Source: Solenopsis invicta (lineage: Eukaryota; Arthropoda; Insecta; Hymenoptera; Formicidae). Taken from it: DNA of 64,000 nt. Shown piece after piece: positions 37,721 to 48,687 of the stretch. The position numbers and the translations under genes are program-made. Below the pieces are notes generated by a model. It was given only the letters and a program-made list of their open reading frames with translations. It searched no databases and was not told the origin of the DNA. Every line of letters begins with the position of its first letter. Position 1 is the first letter of the stretch. The stretch covers positions 14,537,641-14,601,640 of the forward strand of contig NC_052670.1 of NCBI RefSeq assembly GCF_016802725.1. The letters run 5' to 3'.

Positions 37721-40700
37721 TTACACGGAAATAGAGCCAAGAGAATTGTAACATTGGACGATACACTGTTCTGTTTTGATACCTTCGATATTCGGCTCGG
37801 CTAAGTGTTTGTTGACAAAGTCCGCGTGCTCGAATAATAAAGGCATCGCGTCTCGATAATTCCCCCGATACATTTTTTCAATGGCGTTTAGTCTTTTTTG
37901 AATCGATTTACGAAGTTGTTTCTCGATTTTTTTTAAATCGACAAGTTTCTCGCATTTCACGCACCGCTGATTCGTCACTATCGCGTTTTCTATTGAGAGA
38001 TCCATCGGTTCTAAGCACGCTGTGCACTTGTATCTCGTTGTCTCGGACAGCGGAAGTTTCCAATTCTGCTTGCAGGCGTCGCATCCGCACAGGAATCGAT
38101 ATTTCTTCCATAGGAACTCACGCCTGTTCAATTTGCTCTCGCTGAGAAAATGAGGCCCGTAGCAATCGAGTATCTCGCATCCTTTACCGATACCGATAAA
38201 GCGCAACGCTCTGACCACGACTATTCCTAAAAGAAAAAATTATCGGAGATCGGAGATCCTTCATCTACAACAAGTTAACTCGTTTCTGGTAGCGATCAAG
38301 TAACTTTTTCTTTGTAATGGAAACATGAAAATTTTCACAGTTCTACCCTAAGAAATCCTAGTGGAAAAATTGTAATAAAACTTCGATGACATGTTGAATT
38401 TTATTAAATATTTTTGGAAATTTCATCACAATGTTATCAAAAATTCATTAGTATCAATAAAGTCATTAATTTTTTATTTCAGAATTTCTGTTGCAATTTA
38501 AAAAAAATTTATTATTTTATTGAAATGTTAATTCGTCAGTATAAAGTATCACTTTTTTGTTCTAATTTCATAAAACATGCATTACAATTTTAATAAAATT
38601 TCTTGATTTTTCCATTAAATATTAATTTTTTATTGAAATTTCTTTACATTTTTATTCAATTCTCATTAAATTCTTATCTGTTTGTCTTTTAAGGAAAAAT
38701 TACACGTGATCTCTATCTTGGAGAGAGGATTACTTACCATTTGCATAAGAGTGACGAACCACATTCGGATAACAGCTGTGATTCACAAGGCTGACTGTGG
38801 GATAAATCGCGGCACCGATATTCCTGGGCTCCCAGACGCGCGTCGCCTCATCGTGAACATTCTCAATAATCTCGTACGCGTTGCAATTAATCGCCTGCAA
38901 ATGATGCAGCATAGCCACGGCCAATGAGATGAACGTTTCCTTCGTGCAAACGACGTCCAGTTTGCTCAAAACCGAGATCAAACATTTTGCAAGAAAGATC
39001 GCCTCGCTAGTGCGATTGAGATTCATGTTAGGTTCCATTTCGACGCAATGAGTCACCAATTGGAACACAGTTCGGTAATCGAGAGGACTGTACGTCTCCT
39101 TTGATCCCAAGTTCGCGCATTCTTCGTTAATGTCATCCTTATCTTTTGCATTACCGTTAGCGTGATATTGTAGGAAATCAGGATTTAAATCGCATATTGT
39201 TTCCGTGCTGTTTTGTAGCGCTTGTATGACCGTCGTGCGATAAGCCAGTAAGAGATAAGACGATTGCTGGCGTTTATTCAAAGAATTTTCGAAAAAGTAA
39301 TTGAATACCGAACACTCATATCTGTGATACGTCTCCCAAGCTTTCTTGCGACACACCTCGCTACAAAAGATCACCTAGAGAACATGAGACAAAATTTATA
39401 TCAAAAGATCTACAGCACACAAATTATGAAGAGTTATACAACACTGAGAGAAAAATAATATTTGCAATTATAATTGCATCGTAAAATAATTATGATTGGG
39501 ATTTCCATTTTTATAGTAATTATAAGACTGTTAGTAATAATAACCTTATATGTATTTATAGTTCTACTAATTACGATAAATTTAAATATTAACATAATAA
39601 ATCAAAATTCTTTGTGATTGCATTTAAAAAATATAACGTTTATTTTAACTTTTACCATCCATATCGTGGTAAACGTTTTTATATTTTTTAAATGCAATCA
39701 CAAATGTAATAAATATAAACTACTTTTTAAATATTCGTTTATTATTTACGTAACAACAATAAATAATAGCTATAACTTGAATGGTTAAAACAGTTATAAA
39801 TAAATAGATGGCAACATAACATAAATGATTATAACTTATAATTAAATAATTGCAATCATTTTTTTCTCAGTGAAAAGAATAAATAAATTAATACTTTAAT
39901 ACAGGCATTAATAGGGGAAGGTATGGATAAAAGTGGCTGGATCTGGCCTATATACATGGCGCACGGCATGCACGAATGTAAATCATGCGCTCTACTAACT
40001 GTTTGGCAGTCACGGCACGGGATTCTAACGCTGTCTTCTAATTTAAGTGTGGCATGGCAATGCAAACAATTCCTGTCGAGAGCCGGTACGTCCGTGCTAA
40101 AGGAAAACGGCCGGTCGACAATGAGTACAGCCCCCGGTTTGATGTCTCTTGTAGCTACGAGATGCCGGCCCCTGGCCTCGTCAAACTGCAGCTTAACGCT
40201 ATCCGAACAGCTCGTGAAATGGCTGTGTGGCTTACCATCGACGATGGGCAGCGTGTTGCTGGAAGAAGAACGGGAAGAGGAGGAGGAGGACGCGACAGAG
40301 GAGGTGGAGGATGTCCTTCCACGGGCACCGCGTTTCTTGGAGGACATGGTTTCCAACTTACGGGAGCACTCCCGCTCTAGTTGAAGGCATTCCTTCCTAC
40401 GTTGCACGAAATGCCTGACGTTCTCCGCGGAATCGTCATAGAAATTTGCAGGAAGCGCCAGCATGCATTCGCAGTCTCGCAGGCAGCTCGCATAAGCGCG
40501 CAGACTGTAGAAGCGTCTAGCGCGCTCGCAGATCGCATCTAGAAATATTCTACTGTTCGCACTGGCCGCAAACAGTGCTTGCGTAAGAATATTACAAGTT
40601 CTAATCTCCTCTGCGTGCTCGTTCCCTGCCTCCATCGTCACTCCGAGCGACTTCTCGTACAGTTGCGCGGCTCGCGCGTTGCTCTTACCCTCGTACGAAT

Positions 40701-43217
40701 CGCCCGGTTTCAAGCCCACCACGCAGGGCATTTCTACAAGCATCCTAATCATTCCTTGCCTGTCACTCGACGCGGATAGCCTCGCGAATCGAGTCGTGAA
40801 CGATTCTTCCTGCGAAATGGCTTCGTGTACAGCATGTCGTAATTCGTCGAGTGAAACGTTTCTGTAACATAACAGGCAAACAGTCAAGAAACAAGTTTTT
40901 AATACTACATAGCAGAATTGGTAAAAATCACGTTTTTTTTAAAGCAAAACATTGATTCTCCACCCCCGTGGTTTTAATGTTTAAAGTTTTAAACCATGGG
41001 AAGTGAAGAAACAATGTTCCGTTTTACCGTTGTAATCCTTTGAGACATACATTTTTCTACTAGCCTAATTTCAATGAAATTTGATACTCCAGAGATTTTT
41101 GGAAGCGTGCGCTAATTTCGAATTTGAAATCCAAATTTGAAAATTTTGAAAATTCAAATATGGCAAAATTTAATATGTCGCAGACAAATATTGTTAAATA
41201 TCTTAAAGTTGACGAAACATCGTAAAAAATTGAATAGAAAAAAATGGCATATGGGTATGTCACTACTCTGTAGGCGCTACAATATTATTTAATTATTAAA
41301 TAGTATTCCTGAAATATTATCAATAAAATATAATATCAATAAAAAGTGGTTATATATTCACTCCTGATAATATTATAATTATATGAAAAGTAAATAGTAT
41401 TGTTTACTTTATTTTTTAAATTATCGGAAATATAACTTTTAAATGTAATAATTGTAAAGTTTATGAATATTTTATGTATAATAATTCACATTAATTTTTG
41501 AACAAAAATAATCTTTGTAGAACATTTTCATAATATTCCATGAATAATTGAAATAATATATCACGAATATTGAAATAATGAAAATTGAAAAGTCTTTATA
41601 TATATTTTGAATATATTATAAGAATGTTAAAAGACATATTTTGTAAATAAGTAAGGAAATTAATTTTTTTCTAACATTTACGAAAAATAATAAGCATTGC
41701 AAATAAATGAAAATAAGCACACGAACATTATTCTCTTAAAATCTATGTTGAATCTTTTCCTTGAAAAAAGAAAAAAAACTCGTTTTTAACATTTAAATCA
41801 TGTTTAAAATAAGTGTTTGTTTAAAACAGTATAACGTTTAAAATATGATTTAAACATTATTTTATTTTGAACATAACAAGCCTACTTCATACGAAACTCA
41901 AATAAAGCGAGACAAACGTCTGAACGTTGAAAAAACTTTCAGTATAATAAAAATGTAAATTCTTAATTTCTCTTTTAAAATCTTTATCCTTTGCTGCTTC
42001 ACAGTTTTCCTATATTTTTATGTATCTCATTGGTTTATGTAACATATTAATTGTTCGTTATATTACTGACTTATTTATTTACAAAAATAATAATTATTTT
42101 GTAAATTAACCATAAGTATTAACCATAAGTTAGGTGCAAAAAATCAATCGAAACAATCACTTTATTTTACAAAAGAAGATTCAGAGACATTCACAGAACG
42201 TTCTATGCTCTCTGGAAAATATTTTAATGTTTTTGAAGTCGCAAATTTCAAATCTGCATTTATAATTGAAGTACTTCAAATAGCATATCTATCATGGCAA
42301 TCAAAATGATTATTAAAAAAAATATATTGAAGTCTGATTTTCATAAAACTTTTTATACATTTAAAATTTTAATTTCAGATTTGCAATCAGCGATCCTAAA
42401 TAATCCCATACACTAAAATTCAACAAAATACATTGAAGAAAAAATTATTGCATTATAGAATTAAACTGCCAACGCTTATATTGAAATAAACAATACATCA
42501 AAAAATGAAGAAGATAATTATTTATACTATTCAATGCTTAAAAAATCGATCGTTTTTACAGAGAGAGAAAGAGAGAGAGAGAGAAAAGCAAGAATAATAC
42601 TTATAACAATTTAACTTAAAAAATAAAATGCAATGAAAGCGATAATGTCTTCAAAAAAATATATTTTCCCTACAATTTGATATGATCATTTATGCAAAAA
42701 TATAATATTTTCGCTATGTATGGGAAATGTATGGGATTCCTATCATTTATTTGATTTTATTATCAAAGAACATAAAAGAAGCAATTTCTGAATTTATCCA
42801 TACGTTACATTAAATATTTTTAATTTTATTCACTGCGTTTGAATGTGTGATACCGTATACTAAATAATATAATAAATAAAGGTACATAAAATTGACGTGT
42901 CTGAAATTACGTGAATTGGTCGACGAATGTGCAACGGCGACCTTAATTCTTCCACAGGATTGCAGTCACGAACGACTTTCCATCATTTCTCTAAATTTAA
43001 CGTTGTAAATTTAATCACAGACAGAAATAGAGGGCACGAGCGACGACAGCCCGTACGGTCGCGGGAGCGAACATTCCGTTCAACGGAATTTGTCATTAGG
43101 CGAAGAACCCGTCCCGATTTTGCAACTGGAGAACGAAACTTTGTAGGGAGATAGGACGACAGTCGGCATCAACGGGATCGAAAAGCAGTTGGCTTACCCC
43201 TTTTTCGTCAGAGACAT
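37721..43217 (-). CDS. Smyd4: SET and MYND domain-containing protein 4 (SMYD4-like methyltransferase)
   Basis: SMYD proteins are SET-domain lysine methyltransferases with an inserted MYND zinc finger; SMYD4 also has TPR-like helices. Exons on the minus strand are 43217-43198 (MSLTKKG), 40861-40000, 39374-38738 and 38226-37721. All phases fit, giving 674 residues. After an N-terminal helical region with a Ser-rich linker comes the first SET half (GRHLVATRDIKPGAVLIVDRPF). The MYND finger is split by an intron (CLHCHATL..CRDCQT / VIFCSEVCRKKAWETYHRYEC). The SET core follows (SLVNHSCYPNVVRHSYANG, EILDCYGPHF), then post-SET cysteines (FLCGCDAC) and a second Cys cluster. The family C-terminal helices seem shortened: the frame stops at ..YNSLGSISV. 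A weak donor (GTGTAA) overlaps that stop, but I see no further exon before Drp1. The 20-nt first exon is inferred from its consensus donor and exact phase. Confidence 0.9.
39442..39872. mobile_element. MITE-like element in a SMYD4 intron
   Basis: The ends are CACTGAGAGAAAAA and TTTTTTTCTCAGTG, with TTGCAATTAT/ATAATTGCAA-type arms. A second, nested hairpin inside has arms TTTGTGATTGCATTTAAA and its reverse complement around AAACGTTTT. No coding capacity. Confidence 0.6.
40888..42900. other. SMYD4 intron 1, AT-rich, no gene seen
   Basis: Low-complexity AT-rich sequence with short GA runs (42560-42582) and small palindromes near 41770-41870. No splice-bounded conserved frame was seen. Confidence 0.5.
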
Positions 43218-43420
43218 TCCCGCTTCGGGAATCGTTATCGGGAATCGTTATCGGGATCGATCGATTGTACGTTTAACGTGAAACATTTGCGGGGATCTAC
43301 CTCCTCGTCACAAAACGGAGACGCGAATGCGACGGATTCTAAAATTAGGCGATGTGTTCGTCCCCTCTTGCGAAACACGCCTAACGATTCCGTTTATAGA
43401 AAATTAATACGTTGCAGTAC
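42900..43420 (-). promoter_or_regulatory. Probable SMYD4 promoter and 5' UTR
   Basis: A CpG-rich block surrounds the 20-nt first coding exon at 43198-43217. It includes a short tandem of GGGAATCGTTATC at 43225-43255, just upstream of the start codon. No core promoter element is assigned. Confidence 0.4.
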
Positions 43421-43914
43421 ACAGGTTATTGTTTTTAGGCCCTTTCTCTGGGTACGACTGGCGTCATTTGCGTTTAAGTTAATTTTCATTAATTTTGCAA
43501 ATATAAAAAAATTTCTCAGTGATTCTTGTACTTTTTAATCATCTACGAAAATATTCGTATGGCTGTTAATTTAAAAAATTATATATAAATATTATAACCA
43601 TAAATTGCAGCCGACAAAATCAGAGAATTGCACGCTTTCTAAATAAAAACTCAAAACTTTTAAAATGACTGAAAGTAGTTTTATCCAAAGAGGATATATT
43701 TTTGATAGTTTATAATATTGACATAAATATTATTTATTTTTAATATAATATTCTTACAATATTTATATAATTATATTATCAGGAGTGACACATAAAACCA
43801 CTTTTTATTAGTATTAAATAACATTTCAGGAATATTATTTAATATTAATAATATTGTGCGCTTTTATAGGAAGTTCACTCAGCGCACAGGAAATCGTTCC
43901 GATAGGCCCACTCA

Positions 43915-44069
43915 GGGCCACTTGCACCAACGCCGATTAACTTAATCACTGATTAATCTATCGGAATTGACCAATCGCATTTGTCGTTTTTACTTAATGA
44001 CAAATACGATTGGTCAATTCCGATAGACTAATCAGCGATTAAGTTAATCGGCGTTGGTGCAAGTGGCCC
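43915..44069. mobile_element. Harbinger-type palindromic MITE
   Basis: A 155-bp element with ends GGGCCACTTGCACCAACG and CGTTGGTGCAAGTGGCCC. Arms of ~70 bp match with a few differences, and a direct TCA flanks both sides (43912-43914, 44070-44072). The 3-bp TNA duplication and GGGCC ends suit PIF/Harbinger. Confidence 0.75.
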
Positions 44070-44347
44070 TCACTAGGTTTGTTTTGTCAAGGTGCGCTCA
44101 CATGTGAGCGCATGATTGGTTAATACCTCGGAAAGCACATCAATCGCATCTGTTGGCACACCTGGCGAAGGGATGAGTGCCGAGCGCCACGAGCGCGCGT
44201 ACACAAACTTTAAATTTTTCCTATCTTAACGACTTATGCGCAATTTATTGAGTCGCAATTTATGCAAGCGCAATCAGGACGAGACACAAATATTGAAATA
44301 TGGGAGCGAATAAACAGTAGATACTCGTATAAATAAATTGACTCACC

Positions 44348-44449
44348 GTTCGCTGATCGCTCATCCCTCATCCGTCTCGTAGTCTCAGCCGCCGCTTTCG
44401 AAGATCCAAGATCCTCCTCCTCCTCTCGATTCACACTTAGCACAAACAC
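44348..44449 (-). other. Possible unassigned 5' exon (minus strand)
   Basis: An ATG-started minus-strand frame (MFVLSVNREEEED..RDERSAN) ends at a strong donor, GTGAGTC, at 44347. Its phase does not match the SMYD4 exon at 40861 and the peptide has no known domain. It may be an alternative SMYD4 5' UTR exon or a separate transcript. It lies inside a repeated block. Confidence 0.3.
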
Positions 44450-44768
44450 GCGACACTTGGTCTATTTTCGACATCCCCGGTACTCACGCCCGTCGAAAAC
44501 TCGAAATACGGGATACGGGGCAATGGAGAAGACGCGATTGAACGCACGACGCGACTTCGTGCTATCCCGACCGATGATCGTTGATGTTGTCTGAGCGACA
44601 CGAAGGATCCAGATTCTCCTCACGACGATTTCGTCTTAATTTATATTTGACACAAACGCGCGAGCCTTCGTTTTCGAAACCCTCCTGGTGCTCACGCGTA
44701 TCGGAAACTCGGAATAAAGAGGCAACGGAGAAGCTACGAAACACGATTGAAAACGCGATATGACTTCG
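44404..44768. repeat. Two-copy direct repeat, ~155-bp units
   Basis: Copy 1 (about 44404-44555) and copy 2 (about 44611-44768) share, in order, CACAAACxCGCG, a TTTTCGA tract, GGTxCTCACGC, ACTCGxAATA, GGxCAAxGGAGAAG, CGATTGAA and CGACTTCG. Parts of the palindrome arms downstream (GTCGAAAACTCG, TACGGGA.GACGAGG) look like further relatives, one of them inverted. Confidence 0.65.
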
Positions 44769-44800
44769 AACAATGTATTCGACACAACGGATGTCGGTAC

Positions 44801-45177
44801 CTCACTTTCAACAGTCCACGATGGTCCACGACACTGTCGAAACACTCGCTCGCATCAAATTCTCGTACGGGATGACGAGGATACGAATTGAAATGCGCTG
44901 CGACGCAACGCGACCTTCCGCTGTGCTCCCTAACCGACCGACTGCTGGCACTGCGTAGCGGCGTGACTGGCGCGTGGCCACGCCCACGCGCCTGCGCGCC
45001 GCTACGCCGCTGCTACGCAGTGACGCAGTGCCAGCAGTCGGTCGGTACGTCGGTTAGAAAGGACGAGGAAAGGCCATGACGCGTCGCGTCGCATTTCAAC
45101 TTGCATCCTCGTCGTCCCGTACGAGTTTTCGACGCGAGCGAGTGTTTCGAGAGTTTCGTGGAGTGTCGAAAGTGAAG
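44801..45177. repeat. ~377-bp palindrome with long diverged arms
   Basis: The left arm from 44801 and right arm ending at 45177 pair over about 170 bp each. Examples are GAAACACTCGCTCGC with GCGAGCGAGTGTTTC, CTCGTACGGGA with TCCCGTACGAG, and GACTGCTGGCACTGCG with CGCAGTGCCAGCAGTC. The centre (44960-45010) is a GC-rich inverted cluster. It abuts the Harbinger remnant and may be that element's terminal region, or a duplicated and inverted promoter. Confidence 0.75.
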
Positions 45178-45207
45178 TAAATTGTCGGGCGTTCGTGTCA
45201 ACATTCG

Positions 45208-45537
45208 TTGTCAGTCGGATGCGATGTATTGTGCGAAGTTGTGTCGCGTTTAATCGTGTTTTGTAATCTTTTCCGCTGCCTCATATCCAGAGTTTCCGAA
45301 GCAGAAAGGAGATTATTGCAAAGAGCAAGTGCAAATCTTGCGAAGGAAATGCAGGCTCAAGCTAAAAAAAAAGATATTGATTATTTTAGATTGCCACCTC
45401 AATTATTTGATGAATTACTAAAATTAGTCGAACCTGTTATTACCAAAGAACAAGTAATTCGTGATCCCATTTCGCCTAAAACTCGATTACACATACCATT
45501 GCGGTTTTTAGCATCAGGAAATAGCATGAAATTGTAA
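45208..45537 (+). pseudogene. Truncated Harbinger-like transposase (HARBI1-type) fragment
   Basis: The frame contains an N-terminal segment like PIF/Harbinger transposases: DIDYFRLPPQLFDELLKLVEPVITKEQVIRDPISPKTRL, then IPLRFLASGNSMKL. In the family this is followed by the DDE nuclease domain, but here it stops at once. The ~25-nt stretch coding CAATTATTTGATGAATTA recurs at 45541 as a direct repeat, which suggests a deletion or duplication removed the rest. The fragment lies between a large palindrome and VhaPPA1-1 and cannot be active. Confidence 0.7.
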
Positions 45538-45540
45538 TGA

Positions 45541-46004
45541 CAATTATTTGATGAATTAGTAAAATTAATAAATAAATTATTTATTAATTAATTAGGTTTT
45601 TTGTTGAAAACGGAAAAAAACGGCGGAATTGGCGGAATAAAGCCGCTGCCAATCATAAACGTTCCGCAATTTTGCCATTCCGCTTTCCGTATGAGCGCAC
45701 CCGCAGAGCAAAGTTTTGGAACGCAGCTGGGGCTGCAAAGAAAAACTCCAAGAAATTCAGAACTGGTATCATTGTCTGGCAGCACTGCTAGCAGTTACTA
45801 GAATCCGAAGTGGTCGTCACATGACCACACATGACGGCAACGGGTGTGCGTGATCTTTTCATGTGGGGATCGAAGATTCGTTAGGCAAAAGGCGAAAGCA
45901 CTACCGGGCTTCTTGGTTTCTTCCCGAATTATAACCGTGCTTGATTAAGGGATCGCGGGACATTGCCTATATCACGTTGTGCGAACGGTGAAGCTTCTAT
46001 CACG
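45541..46004 (+). promoter_or_regulatory. Region upstream of VhaPPA1-1
   Basis: After the duplicated Harbinger piece there is a short AT-rich patch and then a mixed-composition block leading to the VhaPPA1-1 start. Frames of about 65 codons on both strands (45588-45801) have no recognised domain. The promoter and 5' UTR of VhaPPA1-1 are expected here. Confidence 0.35.
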
Positions 46005-47777
46005 ATGCCTGTGTCACAGAAATACGTCACGGGTCTCACATTTGGGTGTATTCTTTCGGCAGCGTCAATTATTTTCAGTATGTTTTATAACAAAATAACA
46101 GAAAATATATGTTATTAAAATCTACTGTGCTCTTGATATTTTGCTGAAACACAAATGTTTATGATGCCTCCTTTGATATGAAACTATATCATGAAGATAC
46201 CGCAGACATTATATTTGAATATTCAAGATAATGTATTTTATATATATTTATATATTTTGTATGTTGCAGTTTTATATTACCTATTAACTGGCAAGGGAGA
46301 ACAGATCAGTGTGGGATGGTATGTTCATATATTTATTGGTACATCAATGGTTTCTTATTGAATTCTTGTGAAGAGATCTTAAACAAAATGTTTATTTTCT
46401 AATTCAGGATCTTATCGAATGTCTCTCCATATATGTTCTGCACCTTGGGTATAGGTCTAGCTGTATCTCTGTCAGTTGTAGGTGCTGCATTGTAAGTTGT
46501 ATTTATAATTTCAAATAGGATCTACTTATATTATGCCAAGTTGTTTATCTTTTCAGAGGTATCCATACAACTGGAGTATCAATTGTCGGTGGTGGCGTGA
46601 AGGCACCTAGAATTAAGACGAAAAATTTAATCTCTGTAATATTCTGTGAAGCTGTGGCTATCTATGGTTTGATCACTGCCATTGTTCTATCTGGAATGCT
46701 TGATAAGTTCACTGTAGAGAAGACTATAGAAAATGAAGAGATCATAAATCAAAACTTTTTGTCTGGATACTTGATGTTTGGATACTTGATGTTTGGCGCT
46801 GGTTTCGCCGTTGGTCTTGTTAATCTTTTCTGTGGCATAGCAGTCGGCATCGTTGGCTCCGGTGCTGCTCTCGCCGATGCAGCTAATTCTGCACTTTTCG
46901 TAAAGATCCTTATAGTCGAGATTTTTGGTTCTGCCATAGGACTCTTTGGTCTGATTGTTGGTATTTATATGGTAAGTTAAGTTGTTATGAAATTAGCAAT
47001 AGGCCTGTTTGTGTTGCTGCCCTTTTTGATTTAATTTCTTTGTCGTCTCTCTCTTACAATCGAATATATATTTATCTCATCTCGAGTGCAAAAATTTTTG
47101 GAGATTTCAAGCAACTAGAACAAACCTAATGAGAAAATGTTAAAGATAATGTAACTAGATTCTTTACTATTATTCGTAAGTGCTTGTGACTTTTTTGTAT
47201 ACATAAGATCTTCAAAAAGTTTAAAAAAGTTCATGCAATTGAAGTGCATCATAACATTTTTTCTATTTTTTGTAAACTCCGTTAGTTTCAAAACATTTGA
47301 TAAGAAATGAGTTTTGACACAAGAAGTTAAATATCATTACTAGAAATTATTGCTGATTTTTTTTAGAAAAGCATTTTGAATTTTAGAAAGCCTACTTTAA
47401 AATCATTTTTTGTTCATTTTTATTTGATGATATTTTATTGAGCATTTAGTGCTTCAAAGTAAAATAAAGTACTGAAAATATTGAAAAATTGTTAAATATT
47501 GAAAACTTACTAATTTTTAATTTTACGAAATTTAGAAACAAATATTGTAGAGCCAAAACTCAAAAACAGATCTAAAAGTTTACTTTTCCTCTTTAAAATG
47601 CATTTCTGAACTTCTTTACTATTTTTTTCACTGAAATATTTTTCATTAAATGTGAGAAAATCGCAGGTACTGTCAAAGTTATGAATGCTATGAATAGTAT
47701 AAAAATGTATTAATCTTTTTTTTTTCAAATTTTCTTTTCAGACATCCAAAGTGAAGATGGGTGACAAGTTATCATAA
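46005..47777 (+). CDS. VhaPPA1-1: V-type proton ATPase 21 kDa proteolipid subunit c''
   Basis: Subunit c'' is one of the proteolipids of the V0 rotor ring that carries protons across endosomal, lysosomal and apical membranes. Five exons join in phase: 46005-46077, 46270-46318, 46408-46491, 46557-46971 and 47742-47777, giving 218 residues (human ATP6V0B 205). Family signatures are LGIGLAVSLSVVGAA, TTGVSIVGGGVKAPRIKTKNLISVIFCEAVAIYG with the conserved membrane Glu, GAGFAVGLVNLFCGIAVGIVGSGAALADA, and FVKILIVEIFGSAIGLFGLIVGIYM with a second conserved Glu, ending TSKVKMGDKLS. About four hydrophobic segments are evident. An exact 15-bp tandem duplication (46765-46794) repeats GYLMF at the start of the third segment. 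The gene starts within a repeat-rich block and is followed by an AATAAA at 47842. Confidence 0.96.
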
Positions 47778-47841
47778 ATCACAAGAGAATAAGCCATTGA
47801 GTATTATAGGGATCACAATATTCCATTCCATATTAATCATC

Positions 47842-47847
47842 AATAAA
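47842..47847 (+). terminator. Candidate VhaPPA1-1 polyadenylation signal
   Basis: AATAAA about 65 nt after the stop codon. Confidence 0.6.
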
Positions 47848-48068
47848 AAAGGAATGACTGTATAAAACTACGAAATAATTGTGAAATCAGAATTTTCTAA
47901 ATACCAATGTATGAAATTGGTATATTATTGTTTGTTTGCGTATATTGATATATATGATTCCAAATGACATCATCTAACATCCACATTCTGGGTCTATAAT
48001 TGTTTGTTACATTATTTGGACATATTTTATATTTCTTTTGAAACATAAAAGCGGCTAACAAGATTAAG

Positions 48069-48203
48069 AGCCTATCCAGACAAACTTGCATAACTGAATA
48101 ACCATATGCATAAAGAAATTGGTCCATTTCCTTATATATGTAATAATGGACTAATGAATTTCTCTATGAATATGGTTATACAGTTATGCAAATTGGATAG
48201 ACC
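48069..48203. mobile_element. MITE-like inverted repeat downstream of VhaPPA1-1
   Basis: The arms match over about 55 bp: AGCCTATCCAGACAAACTTG, GCATAACTGAATAACCATAT and GAAATTxxGTCCATT on the left against the complement of the right. TTA lies near both ends but with a two-base offset on the left, so the target duplication is uncertain. Confidence 0.6.
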
Positions 48204-48687
48204 TTATAAATGTAAAAAGTAATAGGCTATAGTTTTTATGAATACTAGCAATTTTGGCTTAATATTTTGAGTTCGTTATAGCGCTCGCTTTTGCATAAGT
48301 TAACTGTATATATTATTAAGTAAAGTGTATAATACAAAATATAATAATTTATCCTGTATATTTTAATTATATATTTAATCACTAATTAACGGGAAAATAG
48401 TATATTAAAAAAATTAGCACATTGTAAATCCTTTAATAAAAAGTATATTAAAAATATTTAACAATTTATGTAAAAATTTCTGATCAGAGGTTGTAGTCGT
48501 GATTATTGATATTCTCCGTTTAAAAATTTATAAAAAGGAGACTTACACCTCTGACAAGAATAACATGATTATAAACATTCTTGTAAATGTACAATATTAC
48601 GTAGCTATCAGTGATCTCGATAAGAATATATTCAAGTAAAGATGTAACCAATTATATCTAGCAAATTACATAAGCATAATTCTTGTA

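Noticed and set aside
39923..40779. Plus-strand frames of 60-153 codons
   Set aside because: Antisense to the SMYD4 exon that carries the Ser-rich linker and the first half of MYND.
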